A stretch of 7,286 nucleotides of DNA, taken from positions 1 to 7,286 of the forward strand of contig JABUSI010000273.1 of assembly GCA_021442745.1 (NCBI GenBank). The letters run 5' to 3'. Below, in pieces: positions 5,511 through 7,286 of the stretch. Numbering within the stretch: the first letter of the stretch is position 1; each line of letters begins with the position of its first letter. The DNA comes from Erysipelotrichaceae bacterium (lineage in GTDB: Bacteria; Bacillota_I; Bacilli_A; Erysipelotrichales; Erysipelotrichaceae). Made by a program: the position numbers and the translations under genes. The notes beneath the pieces were generated by a model. That model did no database searches and had not been told where the DNA came from. It worked only from the letters and a program-made list of their open reading frames with translations.

Positions 5511-5513
5511 CTA
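5511..5513 (-). other. In-frame amber (TAG) codon interrupting the RHS reading frame
   Basis: Directly upstream the frame reads NGIRTKK; directly downstream, in the same frame, it reads FSDGMTEWYITDGTKV. Both sides match consecutive parts of the usual RHS sequence, so no bases need be inserted or lost. A single substitution from a sense codon such as AAG, CAG, GAG, TAC, TAT or TGG would explain it. Genuine gene ends nearby (636-634, 3175-3173, 4490-4488) also use TAG, which argues against TAG being reassigned in this organism. Confidence 0.85.
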
Positions 5514-7286
5514 TTTCTTTGTCCGTATGCCGTTTTCATTATACGAATACCGCACCTGCAGGCTTCCGTCCGTTATCGTTTCCAGCTGCCTTCCGGTTCT
5601 GTAGCCAAACTGCTTCCCGTCATAATACGTAATCGGATTTCCCGCAGAATCATACACGATACCGTTTCCGTTGAAGGACGTCAGCTGATCCTTACGGTTT
5701 CCGTTTCCATACGTGTACGTATCCGTATCCAGTAACTGATTGGTACGTAACGAATACGTTTTGGTCAGAAGAATATTTCCTCCGCTGTCATACGTATATT
5801 CACACCGTACGCCTTCCTCTTCATTGGTTTCTTCCGTCAGTTGTCCCAGGCTGTCATAGACGTATTCCCGTTTCCCGTTATACCTGTCTCTGATTATTTC
5901 GATTCTTCCTGAATCATCATACACATAGCTGAACGATGAGGTAACCGTCCCGTTTCTTTTATTGGTGTACGATTCCATCCGGTTGGTCGTATGGGTACTG
6001 TCTTTGTCCGCATATACGATAACGGCGGTATATACTTCACTACCGTTTTCGCTGGCCTGTTGTTGTGTAACCCGTCCGAATCCGTCCCTGACATTCTGCT
6101 TGACCGTATCGTCCCACACAACAGATTGTACTCTGTCATTACTGTCATACTGATATGACGTTTCCGATACCATGTCATCCTTCCGTACCGTTTTACTTAA
6201 CAGTACCGTATCGGCCCCGTTGAACGTATAGTCGATGGTGGTTCCGTCACTTCGTACTTCCCGGTCTATCCATCCGTCATCCCGGTACTCATACCGTGTT
6301 GTGACATCATTGTTCCGATCCGTAACGATACCCGTTTTCCCGCTCTGCGTATAGTTCCACCGGTATGCCGTCTGTCCGTTTTCTCTCACTTCCGTAAGGT
6401 TCCCCGCAGAATCATACACGTATTCGATACAATCCCCGTTACTGTACGTCTTCTTATGAAGCTTATCATTATACGGCAGATACTCATACGATACGATTTC
6501 CTGATTCCCTACGGAGATACTTTCCACGTTTCCGAACGAATCGTACTCCAGGTGATACTCCACAGTTCCGTTATCCGTATTGTATCGGACGGTTACCGGT
6601 TTCCCGTTCTCATACGCATATTCCGTATACGAGTTCCCTTTCTGTTTCTTAATCAGGTTATCTCCCGCGTCGTAGTAATACAGTGTTTCCTGATTTTGCG
6701 GATCGGTCGTCTTTGTCAGTAAACCCCTGTCTTCGTCAAAGGTAAAGCGCAACGTTCTTCCCGTATCATCGGTATACGACGATACATAATTCGTATTTTC
6801 CTTTTCAAACGTACCTTCCGGCAGACTTACGTTACCGTCCGTTGTTTCCGTACCAGTCAGATTACCTTCCTCATCATACACGTACACCGTTACCGTACCG
6901 TCCGCATCAACATGACGGTTCACGTCCCCGTTGCCGTTGTACTCGTAGTGCTCCGTTACAGGAACACTGTATCCGACCCTTGTGTAAGTGATGTCCTCCA
7001 CAAGATCATCTTCATTGTACGAATAAACTGCTGTATTTCCGTCGTAATCCTGTTGCCGGATCAAAAGTCCCTTCTCATCGTACTCATACATGGTACCGAA
7101 TCCCGCTTTCAACATCTGCGCATTGTCAAAGATGACGCTGTTCTTACCCGCATAGTAGAATAACCGGTATTCAATCTTCGTATAGTCGCATGGTGCAACG
7201 GCACTTCCCGACACGTACTGCCACTGATCCGTCTTACTGCTTACTTCGATATACGTACTGTGTGCTTCTTCTGCAGAATCGTAGAA
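5511..7286 (-). CDS. RHS/YD-repeat cell-surface protein (WapA-like), internal part; runs off right edge and ends at an in-frame TAG
   Basis: There are 591 visible residues with the frame open at the right edge, so the true start lies outside. The first ~60 residues look like the end of a jelly-roll/carbohydrate-binding-like domain (DQWQYVSGSA, IEYRLFYYAG, VIFDNAQMLKAG), which often precedes the repeats in Bacillota RHS proteins. About 20 YD-type repeats follow, such as YEYDEKGLLIRQQDYDGN, YVYDEEGNLTG, YVYDSAGNLTEV, YVYDSLGQLTEE, YTYDSGGNILL and IVYDSAGNPITYYDG. YD repeats build a hollow beta-shell that encloses a C-terminal toxin in characterised family members. The segment ends RYSYNENGIRTKK then TAG (5513-5511). 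Homologues continue here without a break, and so does this frame into the core, so the TAG looks like a nonsense mutation or a readthrough site. Secretion signals would lie outside the window. Confidence 0.9.
   Translation of the reverse strand, partial: FYDSAEEAHSTYIEVSSKTDQWQYVSGSAVAPCDYTKIEYRLFYYAGKNSVIFDNAQMLKAGFGTMYEYDEKGLLIRQQDYDGNTAVYSYNEDDLVEDITYTRVGYSVPVTEHYEYNGNGDVNRHVDADGTVTVYVYDEEGNLTGTETTDGNVSLPEGTFEKENTNYVSSYTDDTGRTLRFTFDEDRGLLTKTTDPQNQETLYYYDAGDNLIKKQKGNSYTEYAYENGKPVTVRYNTDNGTVEYHLEYDSFGNVESISVGNQEIVSYEYLPYNDKLHKKTYSNGDCIEYVYDSAGNLTEVRENGQTAYRWNYTQSGKTGIVTDRNNDVTTRYEYRDDGWIDREVRSDGTTIDYTFNGADTVLLSKTVRKDDMVSETSYQYDSNDRVQSVVWDDTVKQNVRDGFGRVTQQQASENGSEVYTAVIVYADKDSTHTTNRMESYTNKRNGTVTSSFSYVYDDSGRIEIIRDRYNGKREYVYDSLGQLTEETNEEEGVRCEYTYDSGGNILLTKTYSLRTNQLLDTDTYTYGNGNRKDQLTSFNGNGIVYDSAGNPITYYDGKQFGYRTGRQLETITDGSLQVRYSYNENGIRTKK

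Noticed and set aside
5498..5513. Reading the RHS core as an independent gene starting at ATG 5498
   Set aside because: No Shine-Dalgarno sequence precedes it, the frame is continuous across the TAG, and the sequence on both sides matches one continuous RHS protein. It is kept as a separate entry only because the stop divides the reading frame.
5511..5513. TAG reassigned as a sense codon in this organism
   Set aside because: Three other genes here end naturally in TAG at 636-634, 3175-3173 and 4490-4488, and the proteins end where expected, so reassignment is unlikely.
5643..6419. Direct DNA repeat (GCAGAATCATACACG near 5643 and 6404)
   Set aside because: It encodes the recurring YDSAG part of YD repeats and reflects protein repetition, not a separate DNA element.

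Overview
The window looks like low-to-moderate GC Bacillota DNA, possibly from the Erysipelotrichia. This rests on gene content: a WapA-like RHS/YD-repeat surface protein, an ISL3-family insertion sequence, a YjbR-family protein with a long N-terminal extension, and a bacterial M16C presequence-protease-like peptidase. AGGAG-type ribosome binding sites fit. The genus call is weak. Apart from the transposase, every gene is on the minus strand, so the host genes read from the right edge towards the left edge.

Right part (7286 down to 3173, minus strand). The C-terminal half of a large RHS protein enters from beyond the window: the end of a jelly-roll-like segment, then about 20 YD-type repeats. 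The frame meets one in-frame TAG at 5511-5513. It then continues in the same frame through the RHS-associated core, ending at VDPFG, into a 176-residue AT-rich C-terminal tip with two hydrophobic stretches. A membrane-anchored protein of unknown function follows 22 bp after the tip's stop codon, and a strong intrinsic terminator closes the unit. The layout is that of a polymorphic-toxin locus: a long conserved delivery part, a variable effector-like tip, then a small downstream gene as candidate immunity partner. The toxin and immunity roles are inference.

Middle part (1449-3135). A complete 1671-bp ISL3-family element lies just past the tail of that terminator. It is bounded by a perfect 8-bp target duplication (ATTTTAAC) and 23-bp imperfect inverted repeats (19 of 23 match). 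Each end carries five copies of a sequence near GTGGT-N4-CTRTAAC, spaced about 22 bp and in mirrored orientation. The transposase has its own promoter, abutting the innermost left copy. A 12-bp perfect inverted repeat would hide its Shine-Dalgarno sequence only in transcripts that start outside the element, and a terminator follows the gene. These parts together suggest a self-regulated, recently moved element.

Left part (1 to 1335, minus strand). A YjbR/MmcQ-family gene is followed by the N-terminal 192 residues of an M16C zinc metallopeptidase with its own probable promoter at the end of the YjbR gene. The peptidase continues past the left edge. Before the IS arrived, the RHS unit and the YjbR gene were separated by only about 0.2 kb.
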